Source: Motacilla alba alba
Taxonomy: Eukaryota; Chordata; Aves; Passeriformes; Motacillidae
Reading direction: 5' to 3'
Assembly (NCBI RefSeq): GCF_015832195.1
Contig: NC_052016.1
Coordinates: forward strand, 26,185,129-26,249,128
Length of the DNA stretch: 64,000 nucleotides
The translations under genes and the position numbers were made by a program. The notes below the pieces were generated by a model that saw only the letters and a program-made list of their open reading frames with translations, was not told the DNA's origin and did no database searches. Position 1 is the first letter of the stretch. Each line of letters begins with the position of its first letter. Positions 45,446 through 59,053 of this stretch are shown piece by piece.

Positions 45446-48400
45446 GATACAAATAATGACATAGTCAAAAGCTTGAGGTAAAACTGATTTAGCATGGTAA
45501 TAGTATGAGGCTGAAAAGCCATTTGCTGAGATGAGATGAATTTTTACCATCGTGTTGGTTATTCTTTCTCTTGTTTGATGCTGTTGTTCTGGGTCATGCA
45601 CTGTGTGCTTGTGTTGTCTGTGAACTGAGTAGGTGTGCCCCAAATCAAATTAATAGTCACCAGGTTGGAACCTGAACACTTATCCCTGCATACTGGAAAA
45701 AATGATAGCAGTTCTGACAATGTTGTGGTCTCCCCATGTCTTCCCTGCCTTGGTCCTCAGTTCTGGCAGCTTAGGCACAAGTGTCACCCTAGCACAGGTG
45801 ACAGTCTTTGTTAGGAAATAGGGCCATACACATGGGGGTGGGCTGTCTGCCTCACATGGGGTGATGAGGTGGTTCTGAGCTGGCAGTGACCCTTCAGGGG
45901 GGAAGAGCTGTTGTCTCAGCTGAGGATGGAGCTGGAGAGATGGCAGTAGTTGAGAGAAAAGTGGATGCAGCATTGGGATCTGTAGGAAAGGAAGAAAACC
46001 AAGAGGGCTTCTATGTAACTGTATGAACCTGCTGTCCAGCTTGCCTTACTGCTGCTTGTGCTGAGGGTGAAAGTGTAGGAATTGGAAGAGACCCAGAGGT
46101 GTGGAAGAGCCTCCTTGCAAGGAGCAGCAGAGTAAACAAGGACAGTCCTGCAGAGCCAAGACAGGCCAGAGAACCTGAGTGTGGATGAACTCACTCTTCC
46201 TTCCAGCATGAGAGCTGGAAGCTATTGATGAAGGTACCATGCACACAACAGGCAACAGGAAACAGAATTGAATTTCTTATTGGGATATGCAAAGATGAAA
46301 TGGCCCCTCTTTATGTGAACAGCTAATTGTGTCTAGATTGTGTTGAAGCTGCTGTCATCTGTTCCTCTCACTGCACGTGACCCTGCCTTGGCTATAACAT
46401 TTTCTATTTGTGGAAGGAACCTGATAGTACTGTTCCAGTTAATTTTCATTTTCTTTATAAGAGATGATTACACAGGAGAAAGAGTTGCTGATGACATATT
46501 CTGCCCCTTCAGATCAGCCTGATCTGACTGCCTGGCACTCCTTTCTGCGTGGCATTGACTGAGTCATCTCACATAGGGATTAAATACCCTGGGCTTGTAA
46601 GTTTGGCACATGTTCAGTCAGTGCTTGAGCATAAAGTAGGTGAGAGGCATTTAGCAAGCAGTGTGGTGCTTTCTGTGGCACTTGTGCCCTTCTGGAAGGG
46701 GCACTCCTGGCACTCTAAGTTAGAAGATTCCTCGGGGGAGGCTCTAGTGTTTGAAACTTACTTCATCTGCCTGGAGCGTAATTTCATTGTCTGGAGAGTT
46801 CAGTAGGTAATTTCACCAGAAAGCATCCCTGCTCTGACTCATTTTTCTCTCCTATGATCTCAGGAAGGTCTGACATTTCTGACCCAATTTAACTAGCTAA
46901 TCGAAGCAATTCCTTTTTACTGAAGGCCAAGTGACACTAAATATTTAACACGCTACTAAGATTTCCCTGATAACTTATGATTCTTGGAACTGTTGAATAG
47001 CTTTTATTGATGTGGATGTAGGGTCACCATTTATTTCACTGGTTGCAGTAGAGACAGAAGAGAGACTCTGGCTTGGTTCCAAGTAAGATTATTATGATAC
47101 ATGGTGCTTTGTTCCCAGGATGTTTCTGATTTGTTTGTCTAAGTAAGCCAAACCTCAGTAAAGGGCTGCTTTTTGATTTTTGTGGGCTATTCATCTGGTT
47201 GGAGTTGTGGAAGGTGGCAATCCATGATTTACAAGAAATGTGTTCTGCTTCTGGAGATGGAAAATGTGCATTTCCCACATTTACTGCTCATTTTATATTT
47301 TTATCAGAAAACAAAAACACAGCCAGGAAGTACGTTCTTAGAGAGGTTGGGTGTGGTAGAACTGACTGTGAGGATATGACATGAACTGCTTGTTCATCTT
47401 AACTGACAATTTGCTTGTCTGGTTGCCTTTCTTTTAAAAATATATATGCCCTTCTGTGTAAGGGAAGAGCTGAGGCTGGTTAAAGTGCAGTGAACACACA
47501 AAGAACAGGTTCCTGCAATTAAGTACCTGCCAAAAATTGACCTGGTCTTTCAACACATTCAAATCTTTCTACTGTTATCTATTACTTTTCCTGAGTGTTT
47601 GGTGATATTCTTGGCCTGAGATACTGATGGCTTGGGAGGAAATGCTCATCTGTACACAGAGCCTATATGGTCAGTTCTTTTCCTGGCAAAATTTCCTGAC
47701 TGTTCTTTGCAGTATTTCTTTAGATTTGCTTCCTGATAGCAAAAAATCTCAAGGCAGCAGTCATGAAATTGGGAACCACATTAGTGCAGAAGTGCTACAC
47801 CTGAGGTTGTCTCTCTTACAATAGTGGAATTTAGACACTGGTTTCTTCTCCAGGTAGCTATCTCAGTCTTGCTGGAGAAGAGTAAAATATCTTGGGCGGT
47901 GTTTTCCTAGTGTCTGTTTTCAGCTTTTGTTGTTGAGGCTGTCTCAGTAAATCTTTGTTTTACCTGATAATCTTTACCTCTTTATCTCCTAGCTCTGAAA
48001 ATGTGATCTAGGCTGTTTTGAGAAAGTGATTGCTGTATTAACCAACCTATACTTCACACATATTTTCCCCCTTAGTTTCTGGTGAAATTTTCCTTTCCAC
48101 TTTGCTAGTCAGAAGACCTGAGGGGAAAATGACTAAGGTGGTGCTTTAGATTTAGAAGGGGGAGCAGACAATTGAAAGAAGTTGTACACTGCTTCTGTAG
48201 ATGTGTCTGGGCTGCAAGACAGACTGATGAAGAGTCTGAGTGAACTGTCTTGTGGATGCAGTGCAGAGATGCTTTTGCATGTGCTTAATGAAAGCTTGTA
48301 ATTCTGTTCAGAAGATCTGGGCCACATAGGTGACCTGTTGGTACCACAGTGGATACCATCTTTTCCTAAGGTGGCTCATGGTGTCAAATGCTGTGTATTG

Positions 48401-51400
48401 GCCCCAAATAACAGATTTCTTCAGTAGTACTGAGTACTTTGCATTGACTCAACCTGGGAGAGAGATAGAACTTGGGTCATTTCAGTCCATGGCTCCTTAG
48501 GACAGCCTTCAGTCTATCTTGAGGCTTTTGTGGGAAGGCCCAGAGCTGCCCCATAATCTTCAGAGCCAGGCTTGCCATAAAGAGGACAGGGACTTCATAG
48601 ACACTGCTATTTATTGCTAGCCAATACACCCTGAAGAGCTGAGCATGTACATCTTGTTTATCCACAGGCAGAACACAGGTCCTTGCCCAAGGACTTTCAC
48701 TCCACTAAAAACATCCCAGTAAGTGATGCCAATAAATTTGGCATTTCTATAAGAAGAATTGGAAGTTTGAGGTCACAATGATGAAAAATCCCGAGAGGTG
48801 CTTACAGTGTCCTTTGCACTGTGCTGCAGTTGGACGTACAGTGTAGGAGTAAGAACTGGGTCACCAGTGACAGTCCATGTTCATTTTGAGGGGAAGTGTT
48901 TTAGGAGCGGTTTGAGAAAAACCATCAAGATAGTAGCGTGCATTTATCATTATTCATCAGTAGATTTCCAGGTGGCTTCAAAAGCCAGTAGTAATCACCA
49001 GCCCCATTGGCTAGATAAGAAACCTGAAGCAGGGAGAAGGAAAGAAGCTTGTCTGAAGAGATTCAAAGAACCACAGGAGCTCCATCCAAAAGCTGTGCAG
49101 GCTTGCAATTACCCTTCTAGATGCCAGCTGTTTCTAAATTTGCCAAATAACACAATGAGTAATGACTGATCTATTGGATATTTATGATCCATATTTATGG
49201 ATATTTATGATATGTAGGTCATTTATGTTGAGTTCATGTGTTTTGCATGCTCAGTTTGGAGACCCTGCCTGTGATACTGCTTTTTCTTACTGCTAGGATT
49301 ACCAGGCTGTTTGGACAATGCCTCAAAAATGAGCTTTTTCACCTGAAAAAAATTAGCAGTTTTAAGCCCTGATTGCTGCAACAGGAAGAGAAAAAGCAGA
49401 CCCAGACTAGGAAAAAATGCACCAGAGCAAGTTGAGTATGCTACAAAGGCAGGGAACTCTGCATTAGACCCATGACTCTACACTCACTGCGTTTTGTGAA
49501 CACTTGAGGCAAAACTAGGGAAACCTTTTTTATACGAGGCAAAATCATATAAAGACATTTTGAAAAGCTAGTCTTGAAACATCATTCGTCATTAATGGAT
49601 TTCTTAAAAAATAAAAGGGAAGATGAGTCAAACTGAGGAGTAAGCATTTGTCTTAGTGGATTGGGGTTTTAATGGCACTTAAGACATCACCATGAATGCT
49701 CGGACGGAGCTATATGAAACAAGTCTTCCTACTGGGATAGAGGTGAGGAGATTGAGCTCAGGCCCTGGATGACTCATCAGGAAATAACTATGCCATTGGG
49801 TTGCCTGCTCTGGTGCTTGGGATAGATGGACCGCTCTTAACAAAAATAAACATGGGAGGGAAAAAGAAAGTATTTAAAAATTAGCAGATAGGACAGGATG
49901 CTTTACTGCTTTTTTTAAAAACTTATTTTTACACAGCCTTTATCCACTTCTGTTCTAGCCCCTGGCTCTAGTCTCAGGCTGGTATGATTATTCATTTTCT
50001 CAAACTTTCTCACACATGTCTGTGAATAAAATACATGCATATGTAGAGTAAGTTTATAATATGGATCAATTTATTTTTGTATTCTGTAGGAGAATTGTAT
50101 GTATATATATGCATGCAAAATGGAAGTATGTAAAATGTATTGTGTGGGAGTACATAAGGCAGCAAAACTCTTTCAAGAAGATGAATCTTTTTATCCAGGA
50201 GTAATTCATTACTTTAGAAGTTTTTACCCTCTTTTGTTAAAAATAGAAACTTTTCCCATGGTATTCTCTTGAATTTGCAAATTGAATGCACTAGTGAAAA
50301 CCAAAGCACTATGAAGAATAAAAGTTGAGTTTCTAATGGTTTTCTGTCCTGAGAATGTCTGCCAATGTAGACTCTCCCATGCCTAATGAGGACAAAGCAC
50401 ATTCCTTGGCTCCCAGTGGGGACCTAAATGTTCTCCCTCTTTCTTGATAAATCCATAAATCTTGACATTTGTGTGAAATAGTAAGTCTTGCCATCTCTGC
50501 TCTCTTTTATCATAAGGAGAAGGACTCCAGGAAAGGTTTTTTGCATGTCCCTTGTGTGACAGAGTGTTTAGTTAACACTGCAAAGGGTTGATCTGCCACC
50601 TGGAAACCAACATACAATGCACCAGCAAGTTCTAGTCCTCACCCATAGCTGAAACCTGTCTGTGCAACCAGTAGTGCAAAGGCAGGTACCTTTGTACTTT
50701 ATTATAGACACAGTGAACAAAGAATTTTTGTTTCTTCTTCCTTAGCTGTCATAATGAAATTTTATTATTGCAGTGGTTTTATCTGTCTTCTGATGAACAT
50801 GAATGTCGTTAGTCTTTTTCCCACGCTCTCTGCATCCATGTCTCAAGGTGCATCTCTTGATTCCACAGCAGCCCTTCCTTTCCATGCCTCGCGTCCCCAG
50901 CTGGCAGAGCAGGCTGGGCTGCGGTGGCTGTGGCTGAGACCAGGGATAACCGATGGCAGGGAGCGCTGGAGCAAACCTGGCTGCCGGTGTGCGGTTGCAG
51001 GCCACTCACTCCCTGTGGAGCAGTCTGGGCTTAGGACTAGGATTTGCTTGGACGTGGAGAGCAGTGGGATGGGTGTGCACTTCTTTCTGTCTGGCTGTGG
51101 ACACCGGGCATGAGTGAGTAAGAGGTATCCTTGCTGCAGGGACAGTAGCAGTCATCTCCTGTTTGTCTGAGCGGGACAGAGCAGGAGCACCAGGAACATG
51201 GCTAATAAGCTTCAAGTGCTTTCTAGGAAGGTGTAAAGATGCAGCAAGAGCTGTGGGGAAGGTAGCCTGCTCCTTTTGCCTTCCCACTCCCACTCCTGTT
51301 TCCCTGCTCCCATGGGAGGATGGTCCTTTGCTCCCCAGGCAAGAGTTCGGTTGTCACTCCATAGCTGGGGCTGCAGCTTTGAAGACCTCTTGCCCCTCCC

Positions 51401-51700
51401 TCTGCAAGCCCAACAATGACACTTTCCTTCAGGGATCTACTGGTGGCTGCCAGCCTCCTCCAATCTTGTGTCCGCTCCCACCCTGTCCACCCCATATGTG
51501 GTGTGGATCTTGTGACAACCTCTGCCCCAAGAGCTCTTGTTTGAGATGCTGGGTGCAGGGATAAGTGCAACAGGGGCGCAACTTCAAAAAGATGAGTCTT
51601 CCCTGATCACTGGCTTGATATCTTCCCAAAGGCCCCCTGGCGCAGATGGGTGTTCAGGGAAGATTTGAATAAGGAGAGGGAGGAGGCCTGACAGCTCCAT
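45446..51700. other. Intergenic region downstream of NFKBIZ, first part
   Basis: I see no gene. Open frames are short, overlap on both strands and lack splice signals with matching phases. Composition is AT-rich, becoming GC-richer at about 50800-51600. No recognisable RNA gene is present. Confidence 0.6.
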
Positions 51701-52540
51701 CTGGGACTCCATCAGTTGCTCACCATTTGTGTACAGACTTTATGCTCTGCTGTGGCATTGTCCTTGTTATCATGCTGGTGGCTCTGGTTCTTGCTCTGCC
51801 TGTTTATTTTTACTCCATTGTTGTATTTACTGCTCCTGAACTCTTTATTCTTGGCTCCTGATAAATTACTGTCTCTTATTAGCCTTAAACTACTTCCTCT
51901 TAACAACCTTTAATTATTTGCTGCCATCATATCTTGGTGTCACATCCTCTTAATTAGGATTGCCATACTAGTAGACACTCTTCTGTGCCTTTGTTAAATC
52001 CATTAGCTTTGCTTCTGTCTTGTCTTGGCCATTCTGTCATCTTTTCCTACTCCTGCTTCCCCATCCACTTGTATCTTCCATTGACACTATGGACCATCCT
52101 TCCTGTCCTTTTCTGTTAGCCTTTAGGGTCCTACTGCAACCCTCTGGCCACCAGGTCCTTCTTGCCTTGTTCTTTCACAACCTACATCCTACCGGCCTGT
52201 TTTGGGCACTGGAGAGTGTTGGTCAATTTATCTTATTTTTTTCTTTCTCGTCTCTGTTTGCTTTTATGCATTCTTTGATCTGTTTGTCCACCTTCCCCCA
52301 TCCCTCGTATTTCTTGCTTTGAGAGTGGTTTCAGTTTCTTTTCTCTGCTGGTGTCCCTATTCCTTTGGTGGGATGCACTTTGCAATTTTCTCCTCCCCTT
52401 TGCTGATAAGCTTAATTTTGAGAGTCGTTACTTTTTTAAGACAAGTTCCAATGACTCTTTGGGGACCCTTTTCTTAAGCAGCTCCCAGAAGCCTCTATCT
52501 TGCTGTATTCAGTCCACCACATCTAGCTCTGGTACTTGTT
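51700..52540. other. Pyrimidine-skewed segment
   Basis: For about 840 bases the + strand is dominated by T and C, with frequent CTT, TCC and CCTTTT blocks. Open frames read as Leu/Phe/Ser-rich hydrophobic peptides, which is what the skew alone would produce. It is not a simple repeat. The origin is unknown. Confidence 0.4.
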
Positions 52541-52542
52541 TA

Positions 52543-52671
52543 CCATAGAATTATGGAATGCTTTGGGTTGGAAGGGACTTTAAAGATTATCTAGTTCCAG
52601 TCCCTGTGCCATACGCAAGAACAACTTCTACTACAGCTAGTTGCTCAAAGCCCCAGCCAACCTGGCCTTTT
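52543..52671 (-). mobile_element. CR1 LINE 3' fragment
   Basis: On the + strand: CATAGAATTATGGAATGC, GGTTGGAAGGGACTTTAAAG and CAAAGCCCCAGCCAACCTGG, the reverse complement of the CR1 3' end. Confidence 0.92.
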
Positions 52672-55600
52672 CCCCATTTTCTGCTCAGGCTCCTGCTCGG
52701 AGCACTGTTTCTGTGCTCGGGCAGTCAGACCCTGCTTCTCCTGGTGCCTTTGAATGTTCCACCTCCATGGAGCTTAGGCTTACCAATTTGCATTCAGCGT
52801 CCATCACCACTCTGCATTGTGCTCTGTGTTGTTGTTCCCGGAACTGAAACCATTTCTAGCATCACCACTGTATCCATCTTCTGTCCTGACTGTTTGCTAA
52901 CTTCTGCAAATCCTACCAGCTTTCCTTTGCAGCACCACCCGTACATTTCCTTTTGTGATGGCTACTACTAAAGCGTTGGCTGTGGAAAAAGAATTGAAAC
53001 TTAGGAGACTAGAAGAGGAAGGAAAAGTGGTCAAACCTAGAAACAGATAACCTTGTTCATGAACCTAGAATTAATCTATTCTCCCACCTTAGTCTCTTTT
53101 TCAAATTACTCTGGTGATTGCTGAAATGCCAAGTGCCTGCTTCTCTCCCTCATGTGCTGGTGCCAGAAGTCCTGCAGCCCCTGTGCCTCTCTGTTCACCC
53201 ATGTTGAAAACTGGCACAGCCTGCAGCTCACCCTCGTACCCACCCTGCACATGGGGCTTTGTCTAGAACAGCCATCCTGCCTTTCAGCACAGGGGCCAGC
53301 CATTTCCACAGTGCTGCCCTTTCTTTCCCAAAACTGGAGCATGAAGATTTCCAACTGTTGTCTGTGTTTACCCAGAAGTGTTTTCTTTGCTGTGCCACAT
53401 TTTCATGGCCTAGGCCATGTGCCTCATGGATGCAGTTGACAGAGGCTGGTGAGGCTAGGGTGTTTTGCTGGTACTGGGGAGCCATCTGCAAAGCAATCTT
53501 TGTTCAAGAGTCTTATTCCCCCCAGCCAGCGCTGTGAGTTCTCAGGACCTGTCTGCTTGCTCCAAGCATTCGGCAAGATTACGGGAATGATTCTGTCTGT
53601 GTAAGTCATTAGTTTGACTAATATTGTGTATCTTTATTGTAAAAACGTTCTTTGAGGTTAATTAATGAGGAGTGGGAGGAGATAAAATGAACTCTGGTTT
53701 TGCAGGTGAAACACCATTCCTTTAAAACAAAATTCTTGTAATGTTAAAAAAAATAAAATAAACCCACTTAAAAGAAACCTCTACTTCTTCCTGTAGGGAG
53801 ACTGTTTCCCACAGAAAGCTGTACCTTATCCCCCCCTCCTTCCTTTTTTTTTAAAGCAAGATATTCCCTGCATGTCCATATCTGCCTATCTTCAGTCTTT
53901 CTCTTAACAAAGTGATAACATCTTAGATCACCAGGATGTATGCCAGTGGCTTGTCCCTTCAAAACACATCAGGTGCATAACATAAGGTATGGAAATGCTG
54001 GGATATCTCAGATGGGGGACACAGCTTTCTGACTTCCCTTCCATAGTGCCATGACAGCTGCCAGCTCCTGCCACATCTCACAGGGCCTCTTGCCCAATAT
54101 CTTGTGCATCAATGATAAATCTCAGCATGCTCTCAAGATGTCTGTGTGAAAAATACTCTGTCTGTGAAGAAACGTGCCTGAGAGTGAGTGTGGTGCCCAG
54201 CTCTCCCTCTGGTACCCCAGCTGTATCCCAGGAGATGGGAGGTTGCTCTTGCCAGGGACATCCCAGTGTGCTGCTGTTGAGGGGATGGCACAGCCCCTCT
54301 CTGCCCAAAACCACCATCTTCTGCCAAGGCTGGCAGGGACCTTGCAGACTGCAACAAGCCTGGGAAGAGCTTCCTTAGGTGTGGTTCCTGACTGTGATGT
54401 CCTTATCAGGAAGCAGTGGGGAAGTTTGTGTTAGGCCTATTCTCTTGCTAAACAGAAGTTCAGCTTCCAAGTCGGTCAGCCCAGCTGGAAACTTCATGCC
54501 AAGTGGGGGTGCCTTAGGGAAAAAGAAATGTAGAGAGACCCTGCAGCTCTTGTAGCCTTCCTTGTATCCCGTTTCTAACACCACCAGCCTCTTTTGGTGC
54601 ATAGCTCAAGAGCACCTTGGCAGTACCTGGGGTGGTGGGGGAAGAGTTCCTGCTTGGCTCTTACAGAGGTCACAACTGCAGCACTCTCACAATGCATTCA
54701 GTGCTCTCTAGCTGTGTCAAAGACGACTTTTTGCTTTTTCTCCACAAGAGAGATGCTAACTAGAAAATAAGGCCCTACTAAACAGATTTGCAACTACCTG
54801 GTCATTTTGATTGTATGATACACAACGGCCTTGAAAGCAACCCTGGAGCATCAGTGTAGGGTGTCCTTTTCCACAGCTGCCTTGTGCTGATTGGGGTGAG
54901 GATGGGCTGTGAGACTGATCAATTAACTACAGAAGTGGAGACTGGGCTGCTGAGCATAAGATGGATGAATTTGCTCCAAAAAAATGTGTGTTTGCCTGCA
55001 ACCCACTGCCTGTGTGCCTTGGCATGCTGTGTGCTGGGATGGGCGAGGAGCAGGAGAGGCAGGCGTGGGGGGATGGGCCTTGGCACCATGGCAGAGCAAG
55101 CGGCACGCCTGCTCCGAAGGAAGCGGGTGGGAGGTGATGGGAACCTGAGAGCTCTTGGTGGCATGGCTCAGCTTGCTCTCTTCTGCCCTGCCAGGCAGGG
55201 GCGGCCCTGGCACTCCCTGCTGCTATGCTCCTGTTCCACATTTTCCTTGCTGCTTTTCTTTGCTTTCTGGTGAGCCAAACCTTGTTTTGGAGGGGGAGAG
55301 ACAGTGGTGCAAGTGAAAGAGATATTCATCAGTGGGGAAAGTAGAGACTAGTTCTTAAAATCTCGTCTTCCCCTTTCCAACTCTCAGAGGAGCAGCAAAG
55401 CACTTCTTGTGTCCATGCAGGAGATTGCCTGGGATGCTGGCTCCAGGAGGATGCTCTCAGACCCCAAGGTGCTCTCTTGCAAAGCTGTCCATGGAAATGT
55501 GTGTATGAGTGCATGGGGAGGGTCAAAACGCAAAAACATCCTGTTAATTCTGCAAGGGAAAGCTCATCATCGCACGCAGCCCAGCCTGGAGCTGGGTGCA

Positions 55601-57047
55601 AATTCCTGAGGCAGGCATAGGGATAGAGGTCTGCATGATGGGAATTGAGTTTGGTGTTAATCATCACAACATCACAGTAGACTCCCAGTGTCTCTGGTGT
55701 AGGGATTTTGGAAGAGTGACTCTCTGGGTGCTATCAGAAGGCATGTAAATGCATGTAGAGCCAGCTCATGCACCCAGCAGGGAACAAGCCCTCCCTTCAG
55801 GAGGGAGTGGGTGGGCCTGCTTGTTGTCTGGGCCTGAGAGGTAGGAAACACCCCAATGTCAGTCCTGGCTCCAGAAGCAGGCAACAAAACTGTGTTGGTA
55901 ATTGCAAGCCATGCGGGGATTTTTGATGGCCCTACCCTACATTGGTTCATTCCTGTCTGGAAGGAAAGCGATGTTTTTCTGCAGTGGGCAAAAGGGAGCT
56001 GTGATCTCCTCTCCATTTCGGTCACATCCATTTTACAGCATTCGGAGTGGCACTGGCATGGCCATTCTGGGTGGGATGAGAGATCTTAAATGCTTTCTTG
56101 ACATTTCTTTAGACATCAGCTTTCACCTTTGTGGCATGGATGTAGTAAGGGAGTCCTCTCCCAAAAGAAGCCACAGACAGCAGGGGTAGCTCAGTATTGG
56201 CAGAGAGGGGAATGCAGAGGCACTGCCATGTCCCCTCTCCCTCTCTGGGAAAGGCTGCTGAGGTGCTGGGTGCCAGCAGCACCCTCTCTCTTGGGTGCTG
56301 GATGCTTGGGCTTGTCTGCTTCCTTTGGCAGCAGTCCAGGTGACCGCTCCAGTGCTGTCTCCCTGTCGGTCATACACAGCTTCTTGTGGGTGCTGGTGTT
56401 GGCGTGGTTCAATAGTGTGTTTTGGGGAGGGACATGGTGGCAAGGTGCCTGCACATGGTTGGGAAAAAAAATCTTGTTTTCCTGAAGACTGTTTCTCTGA
56501 ACAGAGTGCCCATCCCCTAGTGAAAGACCTGTCCCCAGCAAGGAGGGCTTGACACTGATCCATCCAAGGTTTCCAAGAACTGGTGTCAGCTTTTGCAGGA
56601 CAGAGGACATCAGAAGGTGGTGGGAATGGACCCCAGCTCTGACTCCTCCAGGGATAAAGGTTGAGACACAAGGTTTGCCCCATCCTTCCTCATGCCCACT
56701 CCCACAGATTGCCACCTCCTTGGCTTTGCCAGGTGTTGAATGGCCTCGGTGACTCTTCCCACACACTTTCTTTTTAAGGGGTTATTTTTAACCTGGACCC
56801 CTTCAATGTCTGCTCACAGGTTTGATCCTGTGGACAACTTTGGGCTCCCATTAAGAGACACAAGCCCTGCAGCTTGGGGATGGAAGAGCAGCAGCATAGG
56901 GAGGAAGGTGATGGGTAGAAGAAGCTGGCTGCTGTGCTGCAGTTGCCTTCTCCCAGATTGCTTGGTGAGGGGGTTATGCTGGAGATTGTTTGGCCTATCA
57001 AGGCAGAGTGATGCTGGCTCAAGGAGCACTGAAGCCTGCTGGATCTG
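52672..57047. other. Intergenic region downstream of NFKBIZ, second part
   Basis: No gene is recognised. Several open frames of 100-190 codons at 54900-56770 overlap on opposite strands in GC-richer sequence and show no domain or codon pattern that separates one as real. No RNA gene is seen. Confidence 0.55.
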
Positions 57048-58102
57048 TGTGGTGGTTTGAGATGTGATATGGTGAAATCCTGAGAGCCTTGTGGAGATGT
57101 GAAGGGAGTTGAGGTTTATTGACTGGCTGTAGAAGGGTGTGGAGAGCCTGCCTTATGTTTCTGAGAGGTTATAGCAAGTGCAGAGGGTGAACAAAACTAG
57201 TCAGTTGGTAAGACAAGGCTATAATTAAAGCCTTTCAACCTCCTCGCCTGACCTAATTTTTCTTAAATCTTACCTACTTTTAAACTTTGCCTTACCCAAG
57301 GATAAATGCAAAGTAATGCAATTAGGTTCAATGAAAAAACAAATGGTAGAAAACTGATCAGTGATAAAAATCTGATTTGATCTCCTATAAAGTGGTGGTC
57401 TTCCTGCAGCTTCCTTGCCTTAACAAAACCTAAGTTGCCAAGGGGACCTTTGCCTCATCTATCACTCAAAAATATCATTTCCCTTTACTTTCAACATCCA
57501 AAACCTCCAGCCAAGCAAATAATTAGTTTGCATAAAGCTTGCACCAAACAAACCAGGACAATTTCCCCACCATTGCAATTAACTTCCAACACTGTTCCTC
57601 ACTCTCAAATAGCTGGGATATTCTTGCTAGGTGACTGTGGCTCACCTTGAAGCCTTGAAGCCTCATGCAGGGCTGCTCTGGCCACTTTTCCCACAGCAAA
57701 AAATATTTTTTTTTCTTCCCCAGGAAAGGATTCCATTTTAGGTGTGAGTACATCTCCCTGAGTAGCAAGGGCGCACCTCTGCCTGTGAGAGCGGAGGCGG
57801 AACTGGCTCTCCTTGGTGCCCATGTGTTGGAGGCACAACAGCAGAAGGGATATTACCAGAGGGATATCCCTTTGGTGAGTTGGAGTCAGATGTCCTGGCT
57901 GTGTTCCTTCCCAGCTTCTTATACACTCCTGTCTCAGTCGTGGGCAGGGCAGGCTGAGGAGCAGAAAAGCCCCTGATGCTGTATAAACACTGCTCAGCTG
58001 TAACTAAAACATTAGTGTGCTCTCAACACTGTTTTGGTCACAAATCTGAAACACAGCCCTGTATGAGCCGCTATGAAGAAAATATCCCAGTCAAAACCTG
58101 TA
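57048..58102 (+). mobile_element. Avian endogenous retrovirus LTR, probably solitary
   Basis: The 3' part (about 57775-58102) resembles avian ERV LTRs as I remember them: GGAGGCGGAACTGGCTCTCC, GTGTTGGAGGCACAACAG, CACTGCTCAGCTGTAAC, TAAAACATTAGTGTGCT and CCCAGTCAAAACC. The proposed 5' end TGTGGTGGTTTGAG is typical of such LTRs, but the middle is less certain and I found no clear target-site duplication. No gag, pol or env sequence is visible on either side. The open frame at 57665-57976 is LTR sequence, not a gene. Confidence 0.55.
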
Positions 58103-58789
58103 GACCTCTTATTTCCAGCGAGGAGGCTAAGTCAGAACTTTTATCCTGGTATTTTGTCACAAAAGGACAAAATATGGATGAGATTTGTAGGTAAAAACAT
58201 AATATTTCATTAAACCAACTGTTATAAATGCAAAAAATAAGACACTTTTTTTGGAATAGGGCAATTCTTTGGTTTTGGGCTGTGGGCATGACAAGTAGGT
58301 TTTTTTCTACCTATACCAATCAGCTTAATAAAAGACAGGTTTGTAATCATGCACTCAGAGTAGGTGACTGCCTCTGTGCTACTGAGGCTACAACGAGGTA
58401 ACAAGTATAAAAGCAACACCTGTAGAGGAGGAGACCTGCAAGTATACAGTGAGTGTACAAATCAGGTCAAAGAAATGAACAAATTACCTTGTCAAGTTCA
58501 AGAACTCAATTACATGGCATGTAATCCAAAGTTCAACTTTGTATAGGTTTTTATTGCTTGCTCAGGATCAACTGCTCCAGTACCCTGCTGTTGTTTTTGT
58601 TTCTTTTGTGTGTGTTAGCGCTGTTATTCCAAAGAAGTAATAAAACTTCAAGAGCTGGACTTTGGGTTTACACTGTTTGTGCTTGGGAATTGAAATTTTT
58701 TAATGGAATTTGTCTTTATCACCTAGAGAGAGAGTGTGTGAGAGAGAACAAGCAAGAGGCAGAGTTTTACATATCTACATCATCATGAA

Positions 58790-59010
58790 TTTCAAAGGGC
58801 TTTACAAATCCTACTCTTCCAAAATCTACTAAAATGCTGTGCTTTGCATATGATTATATGAAGCTCATTAGTAAGAGTACTAATGAGCCTCTACACACCC
58901 GAGGCAGATAAATGAGGTTCCAGAGTAAAATGATTTGCTTAAGGTCAGACTCCAGAAAGCTGACAGCAGAGCTGGAAATAGAAACTATTGTTTCCCAGTC
59001 CCTTGTACCA
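58790..59010 (-). mobile_element. Ancient MIR-like SINE (core-SINE)
   Basis: The stretch TTTGCTTAAGGTCA, then CAGCAGAGCTGG and GAAATAGAAAC reads like the reverse complement of the MIR core (CTTGCCCAAGGTCACACAGC, then GGCAGAGCCGGGATTC). ATAAATGAGGTTCCAGAG before it fits GATGAGGAAACTGAGG. It is strongly diverged, as expected for an amniote-age copy. Confidence 0.45.
58863..58888. repeat. 11-bp perfect inverted repeat with 4-base loop
   Basis: GCTCATTAGTA (58863-58873), loop AGAG, TACTAATGAGC (58878-58888). It lies within or beside the MIR-like element. Confidence 0.85.
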
Positions 59011-59039
59011 TATTCCCACGGATGGAATGTGAGGTGTTT

Positions 59040-59053
59040 TTTTTTTTTTTTAA
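59040..59053. repeat. Poly-T run
   Basis: About fourteen consecutive T bases, just after the MIR-like element. Confidence 0.85.

Noticed and set aside
56123..56766. Overlapping minus-strand frames of 186 and 191 codons
   Set aside because: They are out of frame with each other over the same bases, mirrored by plus-strand frames, and show no domain.
57665..57976. Exon-like frame with good acceptor and donor
   Set aside because: The sequence matches avian ERV LTR sequence as I remember it, so it was annotated as a mobile element instead.
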